A stretch of 64,000 nt of DNA from UBA668 sp041918155 (GCA_041918155.1 JAYRWH010000010.1:60926-124925), one strand, 5' to 3'; shown: positions 19,801 to 27,281, counted from the stretch's first letter. Notes: generated by a model from the letters alone, not told the origin. Numbers and translations: made by a program.

Positions 19801-19878
19801 GAAGAGGAATGCTCCGCCCAGTTCGCGTTTGACACGCTGTTGGTGGGCTGGGGCACCACGATGCGGTTCTCGCGCTAG
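16816..19878 (+). CDS. Multi-pass membrane protein with C-terminal patatin-like phospholipase domain
   Basis: A 1020-aa protein. Roughly residues 1-560 hold some 12 or more hydrophobic segments in two blocks separated by cytoplasmic linkers. From about 590 there is a patatin-type lipase domain with the oxyanion loop GGGIRA (607-612), the nucleophile elbow GVSGG (Ser640) and the catalytic Asp of DGG (Asp828). The domain probably acts on membrane lipids or acyl esters at the inner or outer face. A clear ribosome-binding site (GGGAGGGG) precedes the start, and a TAGGCT box lies at 16786. The last bases (CTAG, 19875-19878) form the stop codons of both this gene and the convergent ligD-like gene. 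Confidence 0.8.
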   Translation: MPVPGKLREFVTRRTSGMSGFLVMALVSLSGRHEIGRVIGDVAVGGDGYGPSVLTNPLHVHQAPQALSAWHAATDTHVQSWLWWFLVVQALLVVSLWLVSRLAAVAMSLDVGNWVTATAIAWAAQWAAIAVAVLWAGTWWMLMGVTYLTWVVTILFLGRVAWKIRSLPTQRETLARIGQAIGVQRFQFTIVVLLAVLFVVPGPPILEQGVDVLRSWLLDEPNWSSALWGLAAFGLLAVVLRYLASVRAAPAFGHGEGSEQPFENPALRELGREALTTAIVIASLFIVFEVLHLIGDARVNGEVALMTAIVIGAVPAIGAIVRSFRPKPWRVRAQTTGAVVMRDRRMALVVGRYLSVAIPVILLIAMARSLFAPLLLSDASAVSITVRIVGCAGLAALTLAWAAARSAPRPRMFPSDASWSAVVDPQMVGRGQPSTAELRHATSDEAKARMARVPGAVVSVVPSALLTVVTAVPLLIAPLRTSRLLGLVGTVGLSLTMLAAFFMAMLILSQNLTAPYLFRVLGMRRTPAFELVLVISLLAVVFVKDTDLHAARAPKATSNVHRPLIGEAYANWAARASAGGAWPCALAVTGSGSVKKVQPLVMVAAEGGGIRAAWWTIDVMSKVASTECGANSVLLASGVSGGAVGLGVMAATGDGQSQQASLAAVERMAAQDALAAGVSGLLVRDLVAGAFGLEIDPADTPDGLDRFPDRAGLMEMAWERQVPALATTTFPDPTPNVPWRTVFNGTSVGYDCRVMLSDVQIVTDAAVNDCDTAGNEVPGAYDLFLKQPCYKGLPITTASLLAARFPYVTPSGVFLKNCTGGFADQSIDGGYAENTGIDTANAALAQVMPLVRRHNAEALSAGGDGVVIVPVVIYLHNTVAASQKSDPAEAKAAAEATIPVLNSGAQAGGVKPEKLLAQSAVIAGQWLPDEYSGEVAALKAAVEGVLPAQVMTVAPQQKPQMALPLGWSMSIATQRTLDNAFDDFLNCLAVAADNAEEECSAQFAFDTLLVGWGTTMRFSR

Positions 19879-20885
19879 ATCTTGGGCTTCTTTGCGCGGC
19901 TGGGCGCCACCCGCGAGGGCTCGCCGGGCATTTTCGGGTACACCGGCGGCCACGGGGCGTCCTCCAGGCCGGCAGCCTGGTCGCGGGTCACCATGTCGAG
20001 GAAGGGCTGCAGCGGTTGCGGGTCGTCGTTCATCGCCGCCCACGCGTCGCCGTGTTCGGCCACCCATGCGGGCACGGTGGCGATGGTCATGTCGTGGGGC
20101 TTGAGTGTGTCGAGCAACTCCCACGGGAAGGGGAACGAGACGGGCGCGTGGTCGAGCGCACGTACGCTCCACGGGGCGAAGACGGTCTTGTGCGGGGCGT
20201 TCTGGTTGAAGTCGATGAAGATGCGCGCGCCGCGCTCCTCCTTCCACCACGAGGCGGTGATGAGGTCGGGCCGGCGGCGCTCGAGTTCGCGGGCGACGGC
20301 GACGGCCGCGCTGCGCACTGCGATGCTGTCGTGAGTGGGCGCGAGGCGCACGTAGACGTGCAGGCCGCGGTTGCCGGACGACTTGATGAAACCGGTGACC
20401 CCGAGGTCGTCGAGCAGACCCTTTGTGACGTGCGCCGCTTCCTTGGCCATCTCGTAGTTCGTGCCCGGACCGGGGTCGAGGTCGATCCGCAGCTCGTCGC
20501 TGTGCTCCTGGTCGCTCGCCCGCACGGGCCACGAGTGGAAGCCGAGACAGCCCATGTTCGCCGCCCACACGAGGTGGGCGAGATCGGCGATGACGAGCGC
20601 CCGCGACGGCGTGCCGTTGGGGGTCATGACCGTCGCGGTGTGCAGCCACTCGGGCGCGCCCTCCGGGATCCGCTTCTGGAAGAAGTTGCTGCCGTGGGCA
20701 CCGTTGGGGAAGCGCTGCAGCAGCACCGGCCGGTCGAACATCTGCCGCATCACCGGCTCTTCGACGGCGAGGTAGTAGCGCACGAGGTCGAGCTTGGTGT
20801 CGCCACGCGTCTGGAAGAACACCTTGTCCGGGTTGGTGATCGTGAGCGTGCGCCCCGCAACCTTCACGTCGACCGGCTCGCTCAT
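19875..20885 (-). CDS. Stand-alone LigD polymerase/primase domain (NHEJ polymerase)
   Basis: A 336-aa archaeo-eukaryotic-primase-type polymerase of the LigD PolDom family. Key motifs are FFQKRIPEGAPEW, the catalytic pair in ELRIDLDPGPG (DxD), SSGNRGLHVYVRL and the later Asp in RIFIDFNQN. It adds nucleotides at double-strand breaks during Ku/LigD end joining. Here it is a separate protein without the ligase or nuclease domains, as in several actinobacteria. No ku or ligase gene is in the window. Its TAAGGT -10 box at 20893-20898 suggests a leaderless start. The C-terminus is Lys-rich (AKKPKI). Confidence 0.88.
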   Translation of the reverse strand: MSEPVDVKVAGRTLTITNPDKVFFQTRGDTKLDLVRYYLAVEEPVMRQMFDRPVLLQRFPNGAHGSNFFQKRIPEGAPEWLHTATVMTPNGTPSRALVIADLAHLVWAANMGCLGFHSWPVRASDQEHSDELRIDLDPGPGTNYEMAKEAAHVTKGLLDDLGVTGFIKSSGNRGLHVYVRLAPTHDSIAVRSAAVAVARELERRRPDLITASWWKEERGARIFIDFNQNAPHKTVFAPWSVRALDHAPVSFPFPWELLDTLKPHDMTIATVPAWVAEHGDAWAAMNDDPQPLQPFLDMVTRDQAAGLEDAPWPPVYPKMPGEPSRVAPSRAKKPKI

Positions 20886-20892
20886 CGTCGTG

Positions 20893-20898
20893 ACCTTA
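20893..20898 (-). promoter_or_regulatory. -10 box TAAGGT for the LigD-polymerase gene
   Basis: On the minus strand the box sits at -13 to -8 from the ATG at 20885, with no Shine-Dalgarno, the leaderless pattern. Confidence 0.45.
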
Positions 20899-20947
20899 GC
20901 GAGTGCTGTGTGAGCCGGCAGCGAGCTCGGCCATCCACCGGTTCTGA

Positions 20948-20983
20948 CCTACATCGGTCACGGGGCACCGTGGTCGGTGTATG
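20948..20983. repeat. Dispersed hairpin repeat, copy 1
   Basis: Arms at 20948-20963 and 20968-20983 with a 4-base loop. The right arm CCGTGGTCGGTGTATG is nearly identical to the right arm of the hairpin at 34335-34370. The differences between the arms here are mostly G-U-compatible. It lies in the 152-bp divergent gap between the LigD polymerase and the carboxylase genes, which otherwise holds their two promoters. Confidence 0.6.
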
Positions 20984-21024
20984 ACAAGAAGGGCGTGGGG
21001 CGAGGGCGGCGCACCGGCTCGGGC

Positions 21025-21030
21025 TACCGT
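21025..21030 (+). promoter_or_regulatory. -10 box TACCGT for the carboxylase fusion gene
   Basis: The box lies at -13 to -8 from the GTG at 21038, which supports that start over an in-frame ATG at 20981 located inside the hairpin repeat. Confidence 0.45.
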
Positions 21031-21037
21031 CGCACGC

Positions 21038-22852
21038 GTGAGCAGCGTCATCGAGATCACGGCACCGATGCAGGGGACGATCGTCACCATCGTCGTGGCG
21101 GTGGGGCAGCAGGTGCGCGCCGGGCAGCAGTTGATGCTCATCGAGTCGATGAAGATGCACCACTCGATCGACAGCACGCACGACGGGGTCGTGGGCGAGC
21201 TGGTCGTGGCGACCGGGGCAACGGTGATGGAGCGTGCGCTCGTCGCCCGCATTCGGCCGCAAGCGGTCACGGTCGCCGCACCGCAGGCGGAGACCCTCGA
21301 AGACCCGGCCCACATCCGGGCCGACCTGGCGGAGGCGATCGCCCGCCACGAGATCGGGCTCGACCACGCGAGGCCCGATGCGGTCGCGAAGCGGCGGGCG
21401 CTGGGCCGGCGTACCGCCCGCGAGAACGTGGCCGACCTCGTCGACGACGGCAGCTTCGTGGAGTACGGGCCGGTCGTGATCGCGCCGCAACGGCGCCGGC
21501 GCGACATCGACGACCTGATCGCACACACTCCCGCCGACGGGATGATCGGCGGGATCGGCAAGGTCGCCGGCCACCCGGTGATCGCGATGAGCTACGACTA
21601 CACGGTGCTCGCCGGCACGCAGGGCGGGCAGAACCATCGCAAGAAGGATCGCCTGTTCGCGCTCGCCGAAGAGCTGCGCCTGCCGGTGGTGTTCTTCACC
21701 GAGGGCGGGGGAGGGCGGCCGGGCGACACCGACATGCCGGGGGTGTCCGGCCTCGACTGCTTCGCCTTCTGGTACTGGGCCCAGCTCTCGGGCCTCGTTC
21801 CCCTCGTGGGCATCAATGCCGGCTACTGCTTCGCTGGCAACGCGGCAATCCTCGGCTGCTGCGATGTCGTGATCGCCACCGCCGACAGCAACATCGGCAT
21901 GGGTGGCCCGGCGATGATCGAGGGCGGCGGGCTCGGCGTGTTCGCCCCCACCGAGATCGGGCCGATGGACGTGCAGCAGGCCAACGGCGTGGTCGACATC
22001 GCGGTGGCGGACGAGGTGGAAGCAGTCGCAGTGGCCAAGCAGTACCTCGGCTATTTCACTGAACGGGTCCAAGATGAGTGGACGTGCGCTGACCAGCGCG
22101 AGTTGCGCCATGTGATCCCCGAGGACCGCAAGCGCGCCTACGACGTGCACGCCGTCATCAAGGGCCTGTTCGACAGCGGCAGCGTGCTCGAACTGCGTCG
22201 CGACTTCGGGCTCGGCATGGTCACCGCCTTGGCCCGCGTGGAGGGCCGTGCGGTCGGCGTCGTCGCCAACAACCCGGGCCACCTCGCCGGTGCGATCGAC
22301 AGCGACGGCGCGGACAAGGCGGCGCGGTTCATTCAGCTGTGCGACGCGCACGATCTGCCGATCGTCACGCTCGTCGACACGCCCGGCATGATGGTGGGCC
22401 CGGAGGCGGAGAAGACCGCCCTCGTCCGCCACTGCTCGCGCCTGTTCCTCACCGGAGCGAACGTCACCGTGCCGACCGTGAGCATCGTGCTGCGCAAGAG
22501 CTACGGCCTCGGCGCGCAGGCGATGATGGGCGGCAGCACGAAGGCACCGCTGGCATGCGTGGCCTGGCCGACAGGGGAGTTCGGCGGGATGGGGCTCGAG
22601 GGCGCGGTGCGGCTGGGCTTCCGCAAGGAACTCGATGCGATCGCCGATGCCGACGATCGCGAGGCCACGTTCCAGCAGATGGTGGACAAGATGTACGAGT
22701 TCGGCAAGGCGGTCAACATCGCCAGCCACTACGAGATCGACGACGTGATCGACCCGGCCGACACCCGCCGCTGGATCTCGGCGATCTTGGAGGCGGCGCC
22801 CGCGCAGGCCCCGCGTACCGGCAAGAAGCGGGCCAACATCGATAGCTGGTAG
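21038..22852 (+). CDS. Acyl-CoA carboxylase: fused biotin-carrier and carboxyltransferase
   Basis: A 604-aa protein of unusual order. Residues 1 to about 75 are a biotinyl carrier domain with the attachment motif ESMKM (Lys biotinylated). After a linker, residues 100-600 form a carboxyltransferase (AccD/PccB type): GRRTARENVADLVDDGSFVE, GTQGGQNHRKKDR, then the C-terminal half with DTPGMMVGPEAEKT, the acyl-CoA oxyanion regions and GGSTKAPLACVAWPTGEFGGMGLEGAVRLG. It would carboxylate an acyl-CoA once a separate biotin carboxylase charges the biotin; no such gene is in the window. The GTG start is backed by a -10 box. The downstream racemase gene begins nine bases after the stop. Confidence 0.85.
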   Translation: MSSVIEITAPMQGTIVTIVVAVGQQVRAGQQLMLIESMKMHHSIDSTHDGVVGELVVATGATVMERALVARIRPQAVTVAAPQAETLEDPAHIRADLAEAIARHEIGLDHARPDAVAKRRALGRRTARENVADLVDDGSFVEYGPVVIAPQRRRRDIDDLIAHTPADGMIGGIGKVAGHPVIAMSYDYTVLAGTQGGQNHRKKDRLFALAEELRLPVVFFTEGGGGRPGDTDMPGVSGLDCFAFWYWAQLSGLVPLVGINAGYCFAGNAAILGCCDVVIATADSNIGMGGPAMIEGGGLGVFAPTEIGPMDVQQANGVVDIAVADEVEAVAVAKQYLGYFTERVQDEWTCADQRELRHVIPEDRKRAYDVHAVIKGLFDSGSVLELRRDFGLGMVTALARVEGRAVGVVANNPGHLAGAIDSDGADKAARFIQLCDAHDLPIVTLVDTPGMMVGPEAEKTALVRHCSRLFLTGANVTVPTVSIVLRKSYGLGAQAMMGGSTKAPLACVAWPTGEFGGMGLEGAVRLGFRKELDAIADADDREATFQQMVDKMYEFGKAVNIASHYEIDDVIDPADTRRWISAILEAAPAQAPRTGKKRANIDSW

Positions 22853-22861
22853 AACCACCTC

Positions 22862-23965
22862 ATGCGCATCGACGAAGTGGAGTTGCGGCTCGTTCGCCTC
22901 CCGTACCGTTCGCCCTTCAAGACCAGTTTCGCCGAGGAGCGGGAGAAGCACGCGGTGATCGTCACCGTGCGCTCGGAGGGCGTCGAGGGCTACGGCGAGG
23001 GCGTGATGGATCCGTTCCCCGTGTACCGCGAGGAATGCATCGCCGGCGCGTGGCACCTGCTGCGCAATGCGTTCGCGCCCGAGCTGATCGCCAACGGCTG
23101 CGAGCACCCGTCGCAGCTGGTCGCCCGATGGGTCGGCTGGCGCGGCAACCCGATGGCCAAGACCGCGCTCGAGCTGGCGGTGTGGGACTGCTACGCCCGC
23201 CAGCAGGGCCTGCCCTTGCGCGCGCTGCTCGGTGGCCAGCGCACGGAGATTCCCGTCGGCGCGAGCCTGGGGATGAACACGGTCCCCGAGACGGTGGAGA
23301 ACGTGCGCCGCCATGTCGACCAGGGTTACAAGCGGATCAAGCTGAAGATCGAGCCGGGTTGGGATGTCGAGCTGCTCGCGGCGGTGCGCGCCGAGTTCCC
23401 GTTCATCGAGCTCACCGTCGACGCCAACTCCGCCTACACGCTCGCCGACATCGCCGTGCTGCGTCAGCTCGACGAGTTCGGGCTGCACTACATCGAGCAG
23501 CCGCTGCACTGGGACGACATGGTCGAGCACGCCCACCTCGCCACCTTGCTGCACACGAACATCTGCCTCGACGAGACGCTCACTTCGCCGGCGCGGGTGA
23601 AGGCGGCGGTCGACATGGGCGCCTGCAGCGTGGTGAACGTGAAGGTCGGCCGGGTGGGCGGCCTACAGGCGACGCGGGAAATCCACGACCTGTGTGTGGG
23701 CCTCGGCGTGCCGATGTGGTGCGGCGGGATGCTGGAGACCGGCATCGGCCGCGCCCACAACATCCACCTGGCCACGATGCCCGGGTTCGTGTACCCGGGT
23801 GACACCGCGTCGGCCAGCCGCACCTACGCCCACGACATCGTCGAGCAGGCGCTGGAGACCACTGACGGGATCATGCCCGTGCCCGCGGGTCCCGGGATCG
23901 GCGTCACCCTCGATCGGTCGTTCCTCGATGAGGTGACCGAACAGACCGAGGTCGTGCGCCCGTGA
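22862..23965 (+). CDS. Enolase-superfamily enzyme: o-succinylbenzoate synthase / N-acylamino acid racemase type
   Basis: A 367-aa member of the muconate-lactonising-enzyme subgroup. The catalytic lysine motif is KRIKLKIEPGW, the metal ligands are in LTVDANSAY (Asp), YIEQPL (Glu) and CLDETL (Asp), and the second acid/base lysine is in VVNVKVGRVGG. The close fit is the MenC-2/NAAAR subfamily, where o-succinylbenzoate synthase and N-acylamino acid racemase activities overlap. No men genes are nearby. The next gene is the COG3375-type acetyltransferase that commonly accompanies NAAAR genes, which favours an N-acylamino acid role. The two overlap by four bases (GTGA). Confidence 0.85.
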   Translation: MRIDEVELRLVRLPYRSPFKTSFAEEREKHAVIVTVRSEGVEGYGEGVMDPFPVYREECIAGAWHLLRNAFAPELIANGCEHPSQLVARWVGWRGNPMAKTALELAVWDCYARQQGLPLRALLGGQRTEIPVGASLGMNTVPETVENVRRHVDQGYKRIKLKIEPGWDVELLAAVRAEFPFIELTVDANSAYTLADIAVLRQLDEFGLHYIEQPLHWDDMVEHAHLATLLHTNICLDETLTSPARVKAAVDMGACSVVNVKVGRVGGLQATREIHDLCVGLGVPMWCGGMLETGIGRAHNIHLATMPGFVYPGDTASASRTYAHDIVEQALETTDGIMPVPAGPGIGVTLDRSFLDEVTEQTEVVRP

Positions 23966-24648
23966 CGGTGCCGCCCGTCGAGTTGCGAGTGTTGCGCACG
24001 GCGGAGGAGTTGTCCGCGCTGCCGCCCTTCGAGCGAAGCATCTGGGGTGGCGACGACGACTGTGTGTCGGTGAACATGCTCGTGGCCTGCCTGGAGGAGG
24101 GCGGGGTGGCGATCGGCGCGTTCGCCGGCGAGCGCATCGTCGGCTCGGCGTTCGGGTTCCGCACGTTCGAGGAGCGGGTGCTGCACTCGCACTACCTCGC
24201 CGTCGCCCCCGATCATCGCCGTAGTGGGTTGGGCGAACGGCTGAAGCACGCGCAGGCGCGGTGGTGCCTCGACAACGGGGTGACCGCGATGCGCTGGACG
24301 TTCGACCCGTTGCAGCTCGCCAACGCGCACCTCAACCTCAACAAGCTCGGGGCGATCGGGGTGACCTACCACGTGAACCACTACGGCACGATGGGTGGCA
24401 TCAACGGTGGCTTGCCTTCGGATCGCTTGACGGTGCAGTGGGAGCTGGCGCCCGCGAACCCGCCGGTGTTCGCCGAGACGTTCGTGATGACCGTGCCGGC
24501 GGTGACGCCCGAGCAGATCGCCGTCGGCGCGCCCGAGGCGATGCACGCCCGGCTCGTGCTCCGCGAGGCGATGGCCCCCCACCTCGCCGACGGCTGGAAC
24601 GTCACCGCCGTCGACCGCGCGGACCGCACCTACACCCTGTCCCGCTGA
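23962..24648 (+). CDS. GNAT-family acetyltransferase, COG3375 type
   Basis: A 228-aa GNAT protein. The acetyl-CoA loop region reads HYLAVAPDHRRSGLGERLKHAQARWCLDNG, and MRWTFDPLQLANAHLNLNKLG follows, a hallmark of the COG3375 group. The GTG start overlaps the racemase stop, so the two enzymes are made together. Known pairings suggest that the transferase makes an N-acylated amino acid or amine (such as N-succinylamino acid) and the enolase-type enzyme racemises it. This is inferred from family context. Confidence 0.82.
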   Translation: MTVPPVELRVLRTAEELSALPPFERSIWGGDDDCVSVNMLVACLEEGGVAIGAFAGERIVGSAFGFRTFEERVLHSHYLAVAPDHRRSGLGERLKHAQARWCLDNGVTAMRWTFDPLQLANAHLNLNKLGAIGVTYHVNHYGTMGGINGGLPSDRLTVQWELAPANPPVFAETFVMTVPAVTPEQIAVGAPEAMHARLVLREAMAPHLADGWNVTAVDRADRTYTLSR

Positions 24649-24782
24649 GCTACATGCCCCCATCCGGGTTGGGCGCGATTCCTCCCGCTTCTGACCGCCC
24701 CAGCCCCCACGGGTGCGATTCGTGCCACCGTGTGGGACGAACCGCGCCCATACAGGCCGGCGCGGCGCTGAGTTACATGCCC
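24643..24782. repeat. 106-bp palindromic element flanked by 17-bp direct repeats, between two convergent gene ends
   Basis: Near-identical direct repeats (CGCTGAGYTACATGCCC, one mismatch) lie at 24643-24659 and 24766-24782. Between them are inverted arms at 24670-24686 and 24734-24750 (15 of 17 matched), plus a related GTGCGATTCGTGCC copy in the centre. Each direct repeat spans a gene's stop codon (GNAT on +, oxygenase on -). It could be a bidirectional terminator or a small mobile, MITE-like insertion with target duplication. Confidence 0.5.
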
Positions 24783-25723
24783 TGGTGGGCGGCGAGGTCG
24801 GGGAACACGCGGGACACTTTGGCGGTGAGCCACTGGCCGTAGGTGCCGCCGAGGTCGCGCAGGTCGGCCTTGTCCCAACGGGCATCGGCATCGAGCGGCG
24901 TCACCCAGCCGTCGTCGATGGCGAGCGGCTCGACGACGGCGTTCCAGCCGGGGTCGAGGAAGAACGGCAGCGAGTACCGATCGCCGCCGGCGTGGTTGCG
25001 CACCCGGTGGGGGTTGCTGCGGTAGCGACCGGCGGTGACCCGATCGAGCATGTCGCCGAGGTTGCAGATCACGAGGTCCGCATCGGCGGGCGCGGCGATC
25101 CACTCACCCTGCACCTTCACCTCCAGGCCCGGCGTGCCGTCGGTAGCAAGCAGGGTGAGCAGGCCGTAGTCGGTGTGCTCACCGACGCCCCACGTGGCGT
25201 TGTCACCCGTCGGGTGGGGTGGGTAGCGGAAGACGCGGAACAGGGGAGTTGGCTCGGCAGTGAGGCCGGTGGCGAACCAGGCTGGCGCCTGGCCGAGGCC
25301 GACGGCCATGTGGCGTAGCACCTGCTGGCCGAGCGCCTCCATCGCCGCCATCCACTCGCCGACCGCTCTGCCCAGCCCGGCGGGGCGAGCGGGCCACACG
25401 TTGGGCCCGTGCATCGGGCGCTCGTCGGGCGGCAGCTCGGCGCCGAAGTAGTAGCCCTCCTTGCGGTCGGGCACGCCCGAGGTCAGCTCGCCGCCGAGGG
25501 GGAACCAGCCGCGCCACGCCCGCCCGCCGACGGCCATCGACACGAGTTCCTTCTCCTCGGTGGGCAGGGCGAGGAACTCGGCCATGAGTGCGATCAGCTC
25601 GTCGCGCCTGGCGCGCAGCGGGGCCGGCAAGGGGATGGCGAAGAAGCCCGCCGTGCGGCATGCGGCGTCGATGCGCTCGGCCGCGTCCGTAGCGGCTGGG
25701 TCGACGATCGCCAGAGTCCTCAC
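24773..25723 (-). CDS. 2-oxoglutarate/Fe(II)-dependent oxygenase, isopenicillin-N-synthase-like
   Basis: A 316-aa enzyme with the N-terminal DIOX_N-type region (TAGFFAIPLP) and the double-stranded beta-helix core. Iron ligands are HTDYGLLTLL (HxD) and NPHRVRN (distal His), and the 2-oxoglutarate motif is RYSLPFFLDP (RxS). Family members hydroxylate, desaturate or cyclise small molecules; the substrate is unknown. The GTG start at 25723 has a TACGCT box at 25736-25731 and no ribosome-binding site, so it is probably leaderless and fires back to back with the TauE gene. Confidence 0.85.
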   Translation of the reverse strand: MRTLAIVDPAATDAAERIDAACRTAGFFAIPLPAPLRARRDELIALMAEFLALPTEEKELVSMAVGGRAWRGWFPLGGELTSGVPDRKEGYYFGAELPPDERPMHGPNVWPARPAGLGRAVGEWMAAMEALGQQVLRHMAVGLGQAPAWFATGLTAEPTPLFRVFRYPPHPTGDNATWGVGEHTDYGLLTLLATDGTPGLEVKVQGEWIAAPADADLVICNLGDMLDRVTAGRYRSNPHRVRNHAGGDRYSLPFFLDPGWNAVVEPLAIDDGWVTPLDADARWDKADLRDLGGTYGQWLTAKVSRVFPDLAAHQGM

Positions 25724-25730
25724 GCCCGCG

Positions 25731-25736
25731 AGCGTA
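25731..25736 (-). promoter_or_regulatory. -10 box TACGCT for the 2OG oxygenase gene
   Basis: The box is at -13 to -8 on the minus strand. The facing TauE gene has CAGACT at 25742-25747, so two divergent leaderless promoters share about 32 bp. Confidence 0.45.
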
Positions 25737-25755
25737 GGTGGCAGACTCGGCGCTC

Positions 25756-26484
25756 GTGACCACCGCCCAGCTCATCGTCGTCGGGCTGGCGGTTGGCGTG
25801 GCGGCGTTCGTGCAGGTGCTCGCCGGCTTCGGGTTCGCCCTGCTGTGCATGCCGATCATGACGCTCGCCATCCCGGTGGAGAAGGCCGTGGTGGTGAGCA
25901 CCGTGCTGAGCGCGCTCACCACGAGTTGGCAGTCGTGGTTTCTGCGCAAGGACGCCGAGGTGCAATTGGTGCGACGGCTGACAATCAGCGCGTACGTGGG
26001 CATGCCACTGGGCCTGGTGATCCTGGAGGTGGTGCCCGACACCTCGCTGAAGATCGTGCTCGGCGTGTCCGTGCTGCTGGCCACGCTGATGCTGGCCCGC
26101 CGCCTCGACCTGCGCCACGTGGGCAACGGTATGGACGTGAGCCTCGGGTTCGTGAGCGGCGTGCTGAACACCTCGCTCTCCACCAACGGCCCGCCCCTCG
26201 TGTTCGACCTGCAGGCCCGCCACCTCGACGCCGCCCGCTTCCGGGCGACCATCTCGGCCGTGTTCGCCCTGTGCAACTTCGGCGCGCTGGGGCTGTTCAT
26301 CGCGCGGGGCAAGATCACGAGCGAGGGCCTCCATGCCGCGGCCATCGCTTTGCCCGCGTGGGCGTTGGGCCAACTGGTCGGCTGGCCCATCCGCAGACGC
26401 CTGCACGGCGAGAGGTTCAGAGTGCTGGTGCTGGTGCTGCTCGCGCTGGCCGGCACGACCACGATCGTTTTCGCCGTGGTGTGA
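25756..26484 (+). CDS. TauE/SafE-family sulfite/organosulfonate exporter-like membrane protein
   Basis: A protein of about 242 aa with some eight TM helices and the TauE/SafE pattern: two homologous halves each starting with a Gly-rich helix (FVQVLAGFGFALLCMPI and DVSLGFVSGVLNTSLSTNGPPLVF). Members export sulfite, sulfoacetate or other sulfur compounds, but many are uncharacterised. The start could be GTG 25738 or GTG 25756. The latter is chosen because it puts the hydrophobic helix right at the N-terminus and a CAGACT box 14-9 bases upstream. Confidence 0.82.
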   Translation: MTTAQLIVVGLAVGVAAFVQVLAGFGFALLCMPIMTLAIPVEKAVVVSTVLSALTTSWQSWFLRKDAEVQLVRRLTISAYVGMPLGLVILEVVPDTSLKIVLGVSVLLATLMLARRLDLRHVGNGMDVSLGFVSGVLNTSLSTNGPPLVFDLQARHLDAARFRATISAVFALCNFGALGLFIARGKITSEGLHAAAIALPAWALGQLVGWPIRRRLHGERFRVLVLVLLALAGTTTIVFAVV

Positions 26485-26530
26485 AGGGTGTGAGGACCCG
26501 GCACCGCCGCCACGACACCTCACGACCCCA

Positions 26531-27259
26531 TCAGCCGCCGAACATCGTCAGCCATTGCTCCTTGGACTTCGGGCGGTACACATAGTTCGCCTGCTTGATC
26601 GCGTCGATCGACGCGCTCGACTCGGGGGAGTAGCGGTGGCCGGGGAACACGACCGTGCCCGTGGGCATCGAGGCGAGCGTCTGCAGGCTGTCGTACATCG
26701 CCGCGGGGTCGCTGCCGGGGAAGTCGGTGCGGCCGCAGCCGTCGAGGAACAGGGTGTCGCCGCTCACCAGCCGTCCGTCCACGTGGAAGCACTGGCTGCC
26801 GGGCGTGTGGCCGGGCGTGTGCACGAGCGTGATGCGCACGTCGCCGACCTCCACCACGTCGCCGCCGTCGTGCTGCACCAGATCGGCCTCCGTCAGGCCG
26901 GTGGTGCGCAACACCCACGGCGTCTCCGTGCGCTGCACGTGTACGGGGCAGCTGCACCGCTCCTGCAGCGCCGCGGCGCCTTCGAGTTGGTAGCCCATCA
27001 TGTTGCCGCCGATGTGGTCGGCGTGGAAGTGGGTGGCGAGCACGCCGACGACGCGCAGACCGTCCGCCTCGACGATGTCGACCAGCGCGTTCACGTCGTA
27101 CGCGGGATCGACGAGCAGGCACTCGCCGGCATCCCGGTCGCCGATCGCATAGGTGAAGTTCACCATCTGCTGGGCGATCGGATCCTGGGTGGCGAAGTCA
27201 CGGCCTGAGAGCAGCTGGCGGAAGTAGAAGCGGTCGAGTTGGTCCGGCGAAGACGACAT
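26531..27259 (-). CDS. MBL-fold hydrolase, glyoxalase II / persulfide dioxygenase-like
   Basis: A 242-aa metallo-hydrolase. The motifs THFHADHIGGN, TPGHTPGSQCF, SGDTLFLDGCGRTDFPGSD and FPGHRYSP give the complete GloB/ETHE1-type metal site. GCGRTDF resembles persulfide dioxygenases, while the longer C-terminal region with KQANYVYRPKSKEQW resembles a distinct actinobacterial group, so the reaction (thioester hydrolysis or persulfide oxidation) is left open. The ATG at 27259 is chosen; longer starts run into the divergent ProA-like gene. A TAGCGT box at 27272-27267 supports it. Proximity to a TauE sulfite exporter would fit sulfide/persulfide oxidation, but that is conjecture. Confidence 0.8.
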   Translation of the reverse strand: MSSSPDQLDRFYFRQLLSGRDFATQDPIAQQMVNFTYAIGDRDAGECLLVDPAYDVNALVDIVEADGLRVVGVLATHFHADHIGGNMMGYQLEGAAALQERCSCPVHVQRTETPWVLRTTGLTEADLVQHDGGDVVEVGDVRITLVHTPGHTPGSQCFHVDGRLVSGDTLFLDGCGRTDFPGSDPAAMYDSLQTLASMPTGTVVFPGHRYSPESSASIDAIKQANYVYRPKSKEQWLTMFGG

Positions 27260-27266
27260 GGCCCCA

Positions 27267-27272
27267 ACGCTA
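27267..27272 (-). promoter_or_regulatory. -10 box TAGCGT for the MBL-fold hydrolase gene
   Basis: The box is at -13 to -8 from the ATG at 27259 on the minus strand. It faces the ProA-like gene's own box inside a 35-bp gap. Confidence 0.45.
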
Positions 27273-27281
27273 CGGCCCCCG

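Noticed and set aside
20882..23554. 890-codon open frame antisense to the carboxylase and racemase genes
   Set aside because: Its translation is low-complexity His/Arg/Val-rich sequence, the mirror of high-GC codon bias. The plus-strand genes have full conserved motifs.
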